DNA of 64,000 bases from Parascedosporium putredinis (taxonomy: Eukaryota > Ascomycota > Sordariomycetes > Microascales > Microascaceae): NCBI GenBank assembly GCA_949357655.1, contig CASHTG010000012.1, positions 2,542,001-2,606,000 on the forward strand. Direction: 5' to 3'. Positions 36,830-49,107 of this stretch are shown in pieces. Numbering within the stretch: position 1 is the first letter of the stretch; every line of letters begins with the position of its first letter. A program made the translations under genes and the position numbers. The notes under the pieces are model-generated. The model saw only the letters and a program-made list of their open reading frames with translations, did not search any database and was not told the origin of the DNA.

Positions 36830-37604
36830 GGTGCCGGAGCACGGCGCCGGAACAGTGACATGCCAAAGGGCGTAACATTGACGAGAAGAGGATGCATGCG
36901 GAGCGTGGTAGACGACCAATTTACGGCTTGGCCTGACGTGGCGGACCTAATTTGGAAACCCGGATAATATTCAAAAAAGATATGTGACTGGATCCAACAA
37001 GGCACCACGCTGGGGGTTCGCACCACAGGGGTTTCCCGTTTGCTGTGTGCGTTCGGTCGCGGAGTATCTTTGATGATTTCTTGGCGCACTGTTTGCTTGA
37101 TAAGGATTGACTGTGCTTTTTACATCCTCTTCTCTGCGCGAGTCCCCCAAAGTTGTGAGAAGCCCGTAGCTTGGGCAGTACGACTGGCCCACTCACAAAG
37201 CTCATCATGAATTACACAGCATACTGGTCCCTCCTAGGCTGTATGAGCTTTCTGGGATGAAGGCGGCTCGAGTTCTATCTAATAAGCGTAAGTCACTGCG
37301 CAGAAAGCCCTTGGATTACTTCGCATTACCAAACTTGTAGTTGGTCCAGGTTATAGGCGATGGAGCCCTTCACAAAGTGTACAGCAAGGAAACAAGCAAT
37401 GATGGTTTTTATTTTTATTTTTTAACATTTCGTGCTTGCCACTGGGAAAGCCCCTTTTCTCTTTCTTTCTTTTTATTTTTTTCCCTTTTGAGGGTGGTAA
37501 ATCGGTATCCCTGATAAATTGAGCCTCGTGCTCGGCTTTTAGCTAGCGACGGCCGGGAGGCTGTCGAGCTAGGTGAGAGGGGAGATGAACGGATGACGTC
37601 CGCA

Positions 37605-37620
37605 TCCCGACATGTCGGGA
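37605..37620. promoter_or_regulatory. Perfect 16-bp palindrome, CCG-N6-CGG
   Basis: TCCCGACATGTCGGGA is a perfect palindrome about 515 bases upstream of the decarboxylase start. The CCG-N6-CGG spacing is an everted arrangement used by some binuclear zinc-cluster factors. Function is inferred. Confidence 0.45.
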
Positions 37621-38134
37621 CGAAAAACCGGGGATCTGGGGAAAGGAGAAGGACGCCAGTTTAGGATTATCGAAGAAGGGAACCATTACATTTGATTTTG
37701 TCCATTAGTGTCGTCTTCTTTTGGGTCCTCTTCCACCTTTGTCAAAGGGATCACCAATCTACATGTGGCGCTACCCCAACTTTTCTATCGGCAGTATAGT
37801 TCCGGCGCCGCGCTGCAACGGGCAGTGCCGCGGGGAAGTCTTCTAGGAGGCAACGCGGAGGCCATGCGAGCTCGCCGAAGTAGCGAACGGGTTTTCTAAT
37901 TTCGAAAAGGTTCTAGATGCTCACCTTTCATATAAAAACAAGTCATAACCTGGCTCACTTTCCTTTCTACCCCGGTCCTAGCACGGCCATCGTTAGCCCA
38001 TCTACGTACCTCCTTGCCTGCTTCTTTCCTTGATTTACATCTTTGCCCCGATATCTTTTACTGTTAAAGGTGTATACCCACGGCCGACGAGGTGAATATC
38101 TGGAAGAGAGTAGCCAACTGGCAGACTAGTCATT

Positions 38135-39464
38135 ATGCTGGGAAAGATCGCGCTAGAAGAGTGCTGGACCATTCCGGAGGAGCTATCCAACAATGATCCG
38201 GGAAAGTTCGTCGCCTCCGGCACCGGCTCACGCCTAACGAATGAGCTGCTTGACGTACACGACATGAGGCTAAAGCAGATGGACGAGAATGGAGTCGACT
38301 TCATGATCCTCTCCTTTGTGGCCCCGGGATGCCAGGGCATTCCCGACAAGGCAAAGGCAGAAGCGCAGGCGAGGTTGGCCAACGACCGTATAGAGGCCGA
38401 GGTGGCCAAGGCGCCAACGAGGTTTGCGGCCTTTGCCGCGCTAAGCATGCACGACCCGGCGCAGGCTGCGGAAGAGCTCCGCCGGTGCATGACTGAGAAG
38501 AAGGGGTTCGTGGGGCCATGCTCAACGACTACCAGAGCTGCGGCGAGGACGGGAACGGAATGCTCTACTTTGACCAGCCCGAGTACGACGTGTTCTGGAA
38601 GGCGGCGGCCGAACTGGGGGCGGCCGTATACATGCACCCCCGGCCCTCGAATGAGCTGATCCACAAGCTCATGTGGGAAGGGAGACCGTGGCTCGACTTC
38701 TCCGCGCTGGGATACGCCGACCGTTTGAACATGCACATCCTCGGTATCGTGACGAACGGTGTCCTGGATCGGTTCCCCAAGCTTAAAATCTTGTTTGGCC
38801 ATATGGGCGAACACATGTGAGTTGTAATCGTTCTTTTGTCCTCTTCTCCCTCCTGCTACTCCTTTTCCCTTTCAATGGTCTTTTACGTACTGCGTTGTCT
38901 TCCGACTTGACTGACCGCATGCCTTGTAAACTTGCTACACGTAAAGTCCCTACGACCTTTATCGGATCGATCACAAGCTTGACCGGGGCCGGTTTCCCAA
39001 TATGCCCATGCGCAAAGACAAGCTCGTGCGAGACTACTTTGGCGAGCAGCTCTTCATTACGACATCGGGGCACTTCTCGACCTCTGCGCTCATGTTTGCT
39101 ATTGGCGAGATAGGCGCCCATTCTATCATGTTCTCGATCGACTATCCTTTCGAGAGCATCCCGAACGCTTGCGGTAGGTTTAGGAAGCCCCACAGGACTT
39201 TACGTCTTCGTTTGTACTAACCAAGCACCGACGCACGCAGTTTGGTGGGATGACCACGTCTGGCCCAATATTAACCAACATGACTACACAAACATTGGCC
39301 GCAACAACGTGCTCAAAGTCCTCCCCAGGCTAACTGAGGAACCGCACAACCTGAAGCCAATGACGCCTCGCCAATGTGAGGTGGGAGGGCTGCCACAGGG
39401 CGAGGTGTGTTTTGGGCTGTTCAATAAGTCATGGAATAAGAGGGAAACGAGATCAGCGCCGTGA
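38135..39464 (+). CDS. Amidohydrolase-family decarboxylase, 2,3-dihydroxybenzoate decarboxylase-like, one frameshift
   Basis: Metal-dependent decarboxylase of the ACMSD/Amidohydrolase_2 family. Exons are 38135-38816, 38947-39173 and 39241-39464 (introns GTGAGT...AAAG and GTAGGT...GCAG). The N-terminus MLGKIALEE matches fungal 2,3-dihydroxybenzoate decarboxylase, with Glu8 the expected metal ligand. His168 (YMHP), His223 and His227 (GHMGEH) and Asp293 (SIDYPFES) are the other active-site positions. The G-run at 38512-38515 is one base short; adding one base gives 377 residues with every intron in phase. Residue 10 is Cys where relatives usually have Ala. The last 40 or so residues have no match I recognise. 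Related gamma-resorcylate or carboxyvanillate decarboxylases are possible alternatives for the substrate. It diverges from IDO, which fits a tryptophan-to-catechol route. Confidence 0.82.
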
Positions 39465-41003
39465 GGCAAGCCCGAATGTAGGATAGGTTCTAGAAAGGGC
39501 TGCCTTTTTCGCGTTGTCCACGAAAGGAGAGGTCGAGGTGTGTGGGCGAAACTGGCAGGCACCTCCCAATATAAGAAGATTTGCAAACCAAGCATAGTAC
39601 ATACGACCATAGCTCGCAGATAATTGAGGGTCCCGTCCGCTCCCCTGTACACAAGCTGCGAAGCGCCGGACTAGTAGTTGGGTCGGTGACGACCAGCGAA
39701 TCCCCGGTGTTGTATGTTTTTTGCCTCTTCTTCTTCTTTTGTTTCTTCTCTTTTTGCGTCGCGCCGTCTCCGGTTCGGCTGCTGCAAGTTCTTGCCCTCG
39801 TATTCCCCGTGCTCCTTCTTCTCATTCATATCGAGACTCCGATGATCCAGTTGAATATGCAACTGGGGATGAATTCGTTCCTACTCTAAGCAGCATAGGA
39901 ACAGTTGGCTCCTTGACTCACGAGCACAATGGCCCGCTATGTGGATTATATAACATTGTCAGCTAACTGCACCTGGCAACAGACAATAGCAACTTTGTTC
40001 TGTGAAAGACGAGCGAACGCGACTTTCAGCCCCGTGCGGCGTTCAGTGCCATGCCTAAGCCCCTTTCGGACCATTTCCTGGGGAACAGAGCGATGCGCAC
40101 CGAAACCGCCGTCCTCTCTTGGTTGGAGAGAGTTGTCCGTGGTGAAGCCTCCCGTCCACCCTAGATTGTGGCCGCTGCGCACCCTCAACTCACCCTCGCT
40201 GATGGGATTGTGACCAACTCAAAAATGAAAAACAAAAAAGGGGCCCCAAAATGAAACAAAGGCACAAAACCCATTGAAAGGCCTCAGTCGCTCCCGCATG
40301 ATCGCACCCGCTTTCTCTTGACTTTCCCATCATCGTCAACTGCTTAATTTCACCTCCTAAAATATTATAATACACTTTGAATTCTTCGCATCACCATCAC
40401 CGAAGAAGTACAAGGGTACCTCCTCCAAAGCGAAATTCTCACCCAAGAGACCAGCTTCGCTCCAGCACCTCGACCTAAAACGCGCTCTCCACAATACCCT
40501 TCCCCCAATAATGCCGCCACCTCGTCCCGATTTCATCTGAACCCATCCTGATCCATCCTAATAATTCCCATCTTTTCTCTCCTTTCTCCCCCTTCCTCTT
40601 CCTCTATCGCTTTTCTTCGAGCCCACTTGTCATCCTCAACAATCAACGCTTTGGAAGGCCCAAGCTTGTTTTTTTGCCTCCTTCTATTTCTATTTTCTTT
40701 CTTTTGCTAAACCACCATTCTGAGCACCGATCAGGGTCTGCACAGCGACTAGACTACATCAGCAAAATCAAATTTGACCACGTTTTACCTCCCATTGCCA
40801 TCGTATCCACCGATCCGCGAGACCACGCAACCGTCGCGTCTGACTACCCGTCCTCCGGTCCATATCCACCCTCCCTCTCTTTCGGCGACCCTTGGACCTG
40901 GTTGCTATCTGGAGCATCCACCCCGGGCCCTTGTCGCGCCTCGGCCTTCTTTGCCCGAAATCTTGACATCCAACAACAGGCCAGCCGCCTTTGAGCGATC
41001 GCA
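39465..41003. other. Intergenic, 3' flank of decarboxylase and IES4 promoter/leader
   Basis: No supported gene. The part from about 40380 to 41003 is pyrimidine-rich with CT blocks and looks like the promoter and 5' UTR of the downstream INO80-subunit gene. Confidence 0.55.
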
Positions 41004-41979
41004 ATGGCGCCAGCTCGGAAATCTGGAACTTACAAGGGCGGATTCGTCGTCACTGTCAAGGTATCTCCCGATAAGCTAAGAGAACTAGCAAGCGATGAAC
41101 CGGAAATGGAAGACTCACCAGAAAAGGACACAACCTCCATTAAGGACGCCACCGATTCGAAGACTGCCGCCGAGCCCAAGGAAGTCGCTGATTCCAAGGA
41201 GGCCCAGGACACCCCGGAAGCTAACGGATCCACCCCGCCAGCCTCGAGTCAACCTGCTACGCAGGCAAACGGAGAGCACGTCTCCGACTCGAATCCAGGC
41301 ACCCCGGGGCCGTCCGCTATGGGCCCTCCGGGGAAGAAGGGCACTAAGCGTGCGGCTGGCGCAAATGGGGAACCTAAGGCGAGGGGGAAGCCCGGCCCGA
41401 AGAAGAAGGCGAAACTGTATGCTATCCTTTTCCTCTGCCCCCACGTGTACCCTATCCTAGCAAATCCCTGACTAACGTCCTTCTCTTTGCTCTAGTGACG
41501 ACGATCCCCTCGCCGGACCTCGTGGCAACGCGTCGCACAAGCTCGGACCCAAAGCAAGCGCAGGCGCCATCAATGCCGGCCTTAGGGCCCTCGACCGATC
41601 GGGAAAGCCTTGCCGGAAGTGGGCCAAGGGTTCCTTCAAGCTCAAGAGCTTCACCGGTGTGGTTTGGGAGATAAGCAGGTGGAAGGCGCCGACAAAGCCT
41701 AGCCCCGAAGAGGGCAAAGCGGAAGGCGAGGCTGCGGATGTGCCTGCGACGGAAGGCGCCAAAGAAGATAAGCCTGAGACCAACGGCTCCAAGAAGGACG
41801 AGAAGAAGAAAGACAAGGAGGAGAAGAAGAAAGAGAAGGCCGCTCGAAACGATGGCGAGACGCCAAACGGCATCATGAACGGTACTCCAAACGGCGTGGA
41901 CAATGACACCCAGGACGTCGAAATGCAGGGCGTGGCACCAAGTTCGCCTGCGCCCGTCCCTGTCGCGGCTGCATCCTAG
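41004..41979 (+). CDS. IES4: INO80 chromatin-remodelling complex subunit Ies4
   Basis: Exons 41004-41416 and 41496-41979 join in frame (GTATGC...CTCTAG) and give 298 residues. The N-terminus begins with a short conserved strand, KGGFVVTVKVSPDKLREL. A long acidic and Ser/Thr/Pro-rich linker follows, then a basic Lys/Gly/Pro patch that could be a nuclear signal. The diagnostic segment is in exon 2: LGPKASAGAINAGLRALDRS followed by GKPCRKWAKGSFKLKSFTG and a Trp pair, matching fungal Ies4 proteins. The C-terminal tail is a Lys/Glu-rich low-complexity region. Ies4 is a fungal-specific INO80 subunit and in yeast is a target of checkpoint kinase phosphorylation. The gene has no frame disruption, unlike its neighbours. 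Confidence 0.82.
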
Positions 41980-43257
41980 ATGCCACAAGTACAAGTACTA
42001 CGGGACATGACGCCCCTGCGCAGCATTCGCTTTCTCCTAGCGAACCCGGCTTCTTTCTTTTCCTTCTTTTCTTTCTTTTTCTTTTACTTCCTCACCATCT
42101 TCGCGTTACTGCTCCTTTTTTATCGAGTTCTTTGCACATTCTTGAATTTCGCGACAAGGCCGTCGCAGGAAACGGGCGTTACGGTAAACGAGACTAGGCA
42201 TGGGAAACGGCGCGAAAAACCAACGGTTACTGTTCACGGGAGTGTTCACGGGAAGTGTTTAGGGAATGGGATATTCTATTCATCCATGGATGTTATTTGG
42301 GAGGGGTTTACTTGACAAGTGTAATTCTATCGCGTTATTGTACAGTAAGCTCGCACGTACTGTGTGTTGCAGGCCAGCTAACTTGGAAACCTTGATTTAT
42401 TCCCTCTTCTTGTCCCCCTATGTGCAACAAACGGCTTGCGAGATCTTGCCATCGTCGGTGTGCCTGGGGTTGTACAGACAGCTGGGGGAGGGCAGCCTTG
42501 ATGACGACAGGCTCCGATGTTTTGGTTTCCCCAAGAAGCGCGACGAGAATTCGAAGTCAAGGTTCCAGTAAACTTGGAGTCTGGACTCCCAACGATGGCT
42601 TGTGAGATACCAAGTTCACCCCCTCCAGCGTCACGACTTTCACTAAATGGGATAGCTGATTGACGAGCTGCGTGCAAAGCCCAAGGCGGCCCGTGCCAGA
42701 CGACGATGCCATGTAAAGCAAGTGCACGTGACCACGACATTCCCGAGTCCGATCTCTTGTTCAAAGTTCCGGCCGAGTCGAATCTGCAAAGTCGTGGTTG
42801 TCGGGGCGAAACTCACCTATGTGTTTGGCTTGACTCACGTTGGACAACTCATAGTTCATGCATGGCTCCCTATAGGTTCATTTTTCTCCCCCTTCTCCCC
42901 AAATATTGATGGCTCGGCTGGCTTGGGTACCACCTTCATTTGGAAAGGTATCGGGTGACTCGCACGCTCGAGATTGACACCATTCGGGCCCCGGATGACT
43001 GCGCGTAGGGTTTGCCGGCGAATCCGTGAAATCTTGGGAAGCCACTTCGACACTCCAAGTTACTCTCAGTGCATGTTTGCTTTCCTCAGCACTGGGAGGG
43101 GCAAAGGGGGCTGGCTGCATCACGCAACTCTCAAGGCCAAGGCAGGGGAAGACAAAGAGTGGCTGGGAGGAATTAGCTCACCGCTCTGCAAATCGGACCT
43201 GGGACGGCTATCTGAGTGTGCTACTTGTAAAACTAGTCTAAGTTTGGGGATGGAGGG

Positions 43258-43302
43258 TTCAAAAAAAAAAAAAAGAAAAGAAAAGAAAAAAAAAAAAAGA
43301 AA
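43258..43302. repeat. Poly-A/AAAAG low-complexity tract
   Basis: Starts with a 14-base A-run, then GAAAA units, then a 13-base A-run. It is simple sequence; run lengths here are unlikely to be exact. Confidence 0.85.
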
Positions 43303-44010
43303 TCCCTTGTGTATTCCCGGGTAGACCAGCGGTGGAAGGGGGTGGAGGTGACCTCCTGACCTTGGTGCACCAAATAAAGGGCACTGAGGAAAGGCGCCCA
43401 AGGAAGCAAAGCACGAACTCTACATGTACAGCATAGCTTCTTGAGGAATTACGGGGCCTTCTTGTCCTTGTCCTTCTCCTAGCCCGTAAACTAGGAATGA
43501 AATTGGGTGAAAACGCGGGCCTTGAGTTGGGTTGTTCCATTTCCTACGGAATAGCAAGATTCCCAAGGATGCGCGACATCTACAAGTATTATTCATTTCC
43601 ATGTTGTCTTACATTGGGGTGATGACCTGAGATGGGAACGGGCGAGCATGACGGAAAGACGGAACGAGCTGAGCTATAGATTGCCCCTCCTCAAACCTTT
43701 GCTCGTGGAGTTGACCAAACAAACGCAGACAACAATGAGATGCGGGACTGGAACCTGCTCCTGACGTCGATGAATAAAGATCTATGGATGGATGTGATGC
43801 TCGACACTATGGGTGGCATGACGCGCAAAGTCCTTGCAGGAGCATAAGCGCAAACGCTAACTTTGCAGGTGAGAGAGAAAGGACGCAACAACGAGCGGGC
43901 CTGTCAACATCTGACAGTCGATGAACTGGTGGAATGTCCCTTTTACCTCGCTACTTTTCCCGTTGGGATAGGATCCTCAGGTCCGGAGAGATTGACAGTA
44001 CTGCCCAGGC

Positions 44011-44044
44011 CTCTCTCTCTCTCTCTCTCAGGCTCTCTCTCTCT
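44011..44044. repeat. Interrupted (CT)n microsatellite
   Basis: Two CT arrays (44011-44029 and 44033-44044) separated by AGG. Confidence 0.85.
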
Positions 44045-45138
44045 GTTGGCGCCGTTGGGTTTGCTTGATCTGAAGGGGTCGATCGGAACGGAACAAAAAA
44101 GTGGGAAGTGGCGCTTGGTGGAGGCGGGGACGACACGACAAGGGGCAAGGGCGGCTGGGCTCGGGTGCTTGTCGCTTGTACACGTTCGTAACGCAGAGGG
44201 CGGGGAACGGAATATTATGGGATCGCTAGTCCAAGTGTCGCCATGACAAAAGGTGTTCGAGATCCAACAATCCTGGTTGAGGGAAAGACACCCATCTGCC
44301 AGTGCTAGATTTATACCAGGTTCATCTGATCGCCACGATTGAGGAAGTAGGGAGCAGCATCGTTAGATTCCATGGTTGCTCCTATTCCTTTAGCAAATCG
44401 TGGCTTGATGGTCAATCCTGACTAGCTTGTGCGTGTAAGCCGTTGCTGGTCAACGCCGATATCCCTCGATCTATGGAGTAGATAGATCAATGGATCCATC
44501 GGATATATTATATCTATACGATCAAGCTAGATCAATGCCTTTGTTTGTTGGGTTGATTTAGCACTCCGTCTGGCACATGATCGTCAGACCCTCCTCAAGT
44601 TCAAATGCGTGGCAATTGTCAATGCCTGAAATCGTCGAGCATTTAAGGCACGCCCAGCGGGATGGCAATGATCAATTGAATGGATGTACACCACACAACA
44701 TGGGCGCTATGGGCCAGCTAACCCTCAGCGCTGGTGCTGGCTATGTCATCAAATCTGGGCCCATTTTGGGCTGGCTGGGCCACCGTACACCCCCAAGCGG
44801 GCAGTCCCTGACCACCCCATACGCATACGGTTCAATACAATCCTCCCCCATCCTCAGGATTAACTAAGCAGCTACCAGCCTCTTATCTTCCTTACAACAC
44901 CACCTCCGTTTATCGAAGCTAGCTGTTCCTCCTCGACTCGCAGGGCTCAGTTTCCCATGCGACAATATTTTCCGTAATCCTCTATATCCCCTAGTGTGCC
45001 GACGTAGAGATTTGTATGCCCGCCGATTTACCCTGAAGAAGCTGCCAGAGGAGCCTAGTGTCTGGGTGGTTGCTACGGTCGGGCGTTCCCCTTTGTCCCA
45101 GCTACTCCTCCTAGCAACTTCCGAGACGACCCCTCATA

Positions 45139-47870
45139 ATGACGAACCCTCACCCGACCGACTCCGACTTGTCCGCTGAACACTCTTGGAACTCGCAGCG
45201 CTTCTCGTATACCTCGATCGCTTCACCTCCTCTACAAGGAACCACTTTTAAACCACCCTGCCCGAACCCACGTCTTTTCCCAGCTCCTCCAGCAGGAGCC
45301 GGACATGACGTCGGACCCCAGCACCGGCGCCCCTGCCCCTGCCCACCACGCCTCCTCCCACAACCCCTTGCGTAATTCCAACATGGACAACGATAGATAT
45401 AGTTCGGTGTCGAACGGCGTCTCTGGTCGCCAGGGCGCGGGGCCCGCGGGCCGCCAGGCCCAGCTGGGTCTATTCTCCCGCGCCTTTGAAATGTTCACCT
45501 CCCCTCCTTCCTCGACGCCATACCGCCCCAGCAAGACGGTTTCTTCATCCCCTCCTACCTCAAAGATACCGCATACGCACACAAGCTGCAAGACGCCCAC
45601 CAAGCGAGGCTCATGGCCCTCCGAGACGCTAGGGTCCAGGAGCCCCAGCCCGGACCCGCCTTAGCCGCGTCTACCTCGACCACAAACGGTAGCATACACA
45701 GCAAACCTCCACCACAGGGCGAGCCCTCTTCATTTGATATTATCGAGAAGCCAGAGGCGCCGGAGGAACCCGGCAGCGTGCCCCCTCCCGACGAGGTGGA
45801 GCAAGACGGACAAATGGAGCGGCATCGACGTCATGAGCGAAGGGGTTGAGGTTCGCTACACCTCCCATAAACCGAGCCACGACCTGGAGACGGCATCGAT
45901 CCGAGCCAACCACCCCATCCCCCAGAGTGCGGAATTTATTACTACGAGGTGACCATCACCTACGGGAAGAGAGATGAGTAAGTCGTACACTACCAGTCAT
46001 AATCCTTGCGTAGCGAAGAGAAGGACGGCGAACAAGATGGTGCCGACTTTTCTTTTTAAAAAGAAAGAAAGAAATAGACAAAGCACAGAGAAACGGGCGG
46101 ATAACTTTGAACGACGTGTGCCCGAATCTCGGTCGATTCTTGCTAACGTGTATGTGTGATCTAGCACAACGATTGGAGTCGGGTTTTCTACAAAGCACGT
46201 CAACTTGTCGAGACCGCCCGGGTGGGAGCCCGAGTCTTGGGGATACCATGGTGACGATGGGAAGTGCTTCAACAACAATAATTCGGGCAAGGTATACGGT
46301 CCGAAGTTCACGGCAGGCGATGTCGTCGGCTGTGGTGTCAATTTCAATGCTGGCTACATCTTTTTCACGAGAAATGGAGACAATCTTGGTATGTGACTTT
46401 CTCACCCCCTCTGCTAGTTTGATTGATGCTCCTTCATCACCATCACTTCTCTAGGGTTCTGGATGCTAACCCGAGGTATAGGTGCCGCCTTTCAAGACGT
46501 TAAAGGAAAACTATATCCGTCTGTGGGATTGAAAAAGTATGGGGAACATGTCCGGGTCAACTTTGGCCAGATCCCCTTTGTCTTTGATATTGACGGCATG
46601 ATGGCGGTATGTTCATTCTCCTGTTCCCAAACCGCGACACTTGGCTCGCAATGTGGTAGGAATCCCTTGATGATTTGGGTTTCTGACTTGCAACGACTGA
46701 GCAGCGCGAAAAACGACGAATCCACGACGAGATTTGGAAGACGAGTCCGTCATCTCTTGAGATACGGATCGGAGGTGAGCCAGTAACAATGAACGAAACA
46801 GATCTCATCCAGTCGCTTGTACGTATCCCTCGTTCCTATAGCTCAACATGAAAAGTGCGCAATTCTAACGAACCACCTCGTCTAGGTCCTCCAATTCCTC
46901 CAGCACGATGGATATGTTGAAACAGCCCGCGCCTTTGCCGAGGAGATTGAGGCAGAGCGACAAGCGCTCGCCATTGGGAATCAGACTGTTGGTCCCATTA
47001 ACGTTAGGGACGATCAAGATGCTACCAACAGGCAACGTAAGTGTTAACCAACTCAAATCGACCCCATTCACCTTCCTTGGGCTCTGTGCTAACCGCGGTT
47101 TTTTTCCATGTAGGGATACGTAGGGCGATACTAGAAGGGGACATCGATCGCGCGTTGGACCTCATCGACTCGTGTTATCCCAATGTTCTTGAGGAGGATG
47201 ATTTTGTGCACCTGCGTCTCAAGTGCCGCCGGTTCATCGAGATGGTGCGCCGGTCAGCGGAGATGCGACTCCACTACGAGGGGAAAAGGTCTAATGGCGC
47301 AGATGGGCTTCAAGCCATGGAGCTGGACTCAAATGGCGTAGAGAATGGAAACTGGGAGAGCATGGACACCGAGGACAGCGACCTGCGGGAGCAAGTGGAA
47401 CAACTCGAGCAGGAGATGCTCGAATATGGCCAAGAGCTCCAGGCCGAGTACCGAAACGACCCGAGGAAGGAGATTGGGAAGACTCTAGAGGACATTTGGT
47501 CATTGATGGCGTACCCGAACCCGCTCGGGGAACCAAAGGTTGCCCATCTCATGGACAACAAAAACCGAGCCACAACGGCCGAGATGGTCAACTCTCGGAT
47601 TCTTTGTAAGTGTTCCCTTTATTTTCTTTCTGCCCCCCTCGTTCTTTTAATCCTTGTTTGTTTTTTGGCCCCTGTGGGAATGAAACCCCCGATTTGCCGC
47701 AAGCATAACCTTGGCTAACTTAGACTTGACAGTGTCCCTTGGCAAGTCATCAAGTGCCGACCTGACGAAACTGTATGAGGATACAAGTGACCTCGTCCGC
47801 GACCTTAGGGAGGGGTGGACCGGGTGCCTTTTTCTCCATGCGTGACATCACCAGCTCAATATATCGCTAG
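45139..47870 (+). CDS. GID1: GID E3 ligase scaffold Gid1/RanBPM (Vid30-like), six run-length frameshifts
   Basis: SPRY-LisH-CTLH-CRA protein that scaffolds the GID/CTLH ubiquitin ligase, which degrades gluconeogenic enzymes after glucose return in yeast. Proposed exons: 45139-45977, 46165-46388, 46482-46606, 46705-46818, 46886-47036, 47114-47605, 47733-47870. The SPRY domain (about residues 215-400) begins PTRWSKTDKWSG and holds GWEPESWGYHGDDG. LisH (about 431-460) reads LVLQFLQHDGYVETARAF, and CTLH/CRA starts RRAILEGDIDRALDLIDS. Run-length breaks are at 45256-45258, 45279-45281, 45501-45504, 45781-45785, 45919-45923 and 47812-47815. Four are one base short, 45781-45785 is two short or one long, and 47812-47815 appears one long. 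With these corrected every intron phase agrees and the product is about 695 residues. The start at 45139 is the best upstream ATG; 45305 is an alternative. Confidence 0.88.
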
Positions 47871-49107
47871 ATTTCTCCAGAAGGAACCGTGGCGCGGACG
47901 AACTTTGCCTTTTGACACCGTACGTCCATCCTGCCTCTTTTGGTTCTGCGGGGACAAGTCAACGACGCGGGTACTAGACGTGGCGTAACTGGAGCTGGTG
48001 TGTGCACGGTTTTGGATATTGTTGCCGACTGTTCCTCTCTAATACCGTCTCCATACCTTCTCACAGTTTTTCGTTGGCATTCCCCGTAACATTTCCGCAA
48101 TATCAACGGGGCCTAACCTGGCTGTTGGGGCCATGGCGCGGATACAAGGAATGGTGTTCTCGATTAGCTGTGGAATGTTGCTGGCTGTGAAAGGGATTGG
48201 CCAGGAAGGCTGACACTTGGCCTCTATCTTTCCTAGTATGTTGGTCTACCGCTCACCTCGTTGAACGGGTGAATGAGCAGGGCGTAGGGAACAGGGAGCA
48301 GAGGTTTCAAGGGGGATGTCGTGGGCGGGGTCTTGTTTTCTTTAGAATGGTGCTTGATTCTCGGGGTTTACCTTACCTTGTAAGTGGGTAATTTAGAGAG
48401 GAGGATAAAGGCTCGAGGGTGCATTTGTGCAAGGTGTTCATGGTGTATCGCCTCCGAAGGGATTTTCTGTTGGTGAGACTGGGAAGCAAATTCCGCTATC
48501 GAACGTCTAGCCCTTCCTTCCTTTTCTGTCTCTTTTTTTTTTTTTTTTTTACCACATTTCTACTTTTTTTTTTCTTTTACTTATCTCTCCTGTCTTTTCG
48601 TTCCTTTTCTTTCCTCTTTCTCACTCCCATCCCTCTCTTTTCCGCTTGTCTTTCATGCCTCGTGGTTCGGATTTAGCCTCAGTCTTGGGTTGTAAGTGTA
48701 GATACAGATAGCCTTGTACGCCATCACGAGCACGAGCTATACTGCCGCATCACTCTGTGATTGCTGTTTCTCTTAGCGAGTGAGCGTTATCAAGCGAATG
48801 AACACTCAAGATGGATAGTGATGAAAGTCTATGTGATATTGTGGTCTATCGTATCCGTTGTTGTTTTTCTTCGTCACCTGGTGAGCGTTGCACCCATAAA
48901 AAAGTAGTAGTATACAAAGAATGAGACGCGCCATCCGATAGATAAGAACGCCAGAGCCCCACGGCCGCGAGGCAGCACTCCTCCTCCTCTTCCTCCCCTC
49001 TTCCTCCCCCTCCTCCTCACCGTTTCGTCATCATGTTGTGAGCACCCCCGTTTTTAACAGAGCTCTCCTGAGCTAGTACACATTTTACAAGGTTGGTGTT
49101 CCCACTC
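47871..49107. other. Intergenic between GID1 and the SAM35-like gene
   Basis: The two genes converge here. No coding signal. It contains a T-rich block (48530-48660) and a CT-rich block near 48975-49020. Confidence 0.6.
48533..48573. repeat. Poly-T tract, 18-base run plus shorter run
   Basis: An 18-base T-run followed after a short interruption by a 10-base T-run. It lies downstream of GID1 and within the 3' flank. Confidence 0.8.

Larger units (their letters stand above)
35808..38134. other. Divergent spacer between IDO and the decarboxylase gene
   Basis: A 2.3 kb region between two divergently transcribed metabolic genes. It contains no convincing gene. It holds two near-identical GC-rich palindromes (36010-36033, 36807-36829) and a perfect 16-base palindrome (37605-37620), listed separately. 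T-rich tracts lie at 37410-37490. Confidence 0.6.
41980..45138. other. Intergenic, about 3.2 kb
   Basis: No supported gene. The IES4 3' flank is T-rich (42050-42130). Simple repeats occur at 43258-43302 and 44011-44044. An AT-rich patch with GATC/ATGGATCC-like words lies at 44465-44540. The last 250 bases before 45139 are the presumed GID1 promoter. Confidence 0.55.

Noticed and set aside
45781..45785. Programmed ribosomal frameshifting in GID1 or other genes
   Set aside because: Breaks lack slippery heptamers with downstream structures and recur in unrelated genes at arbitrary runs.
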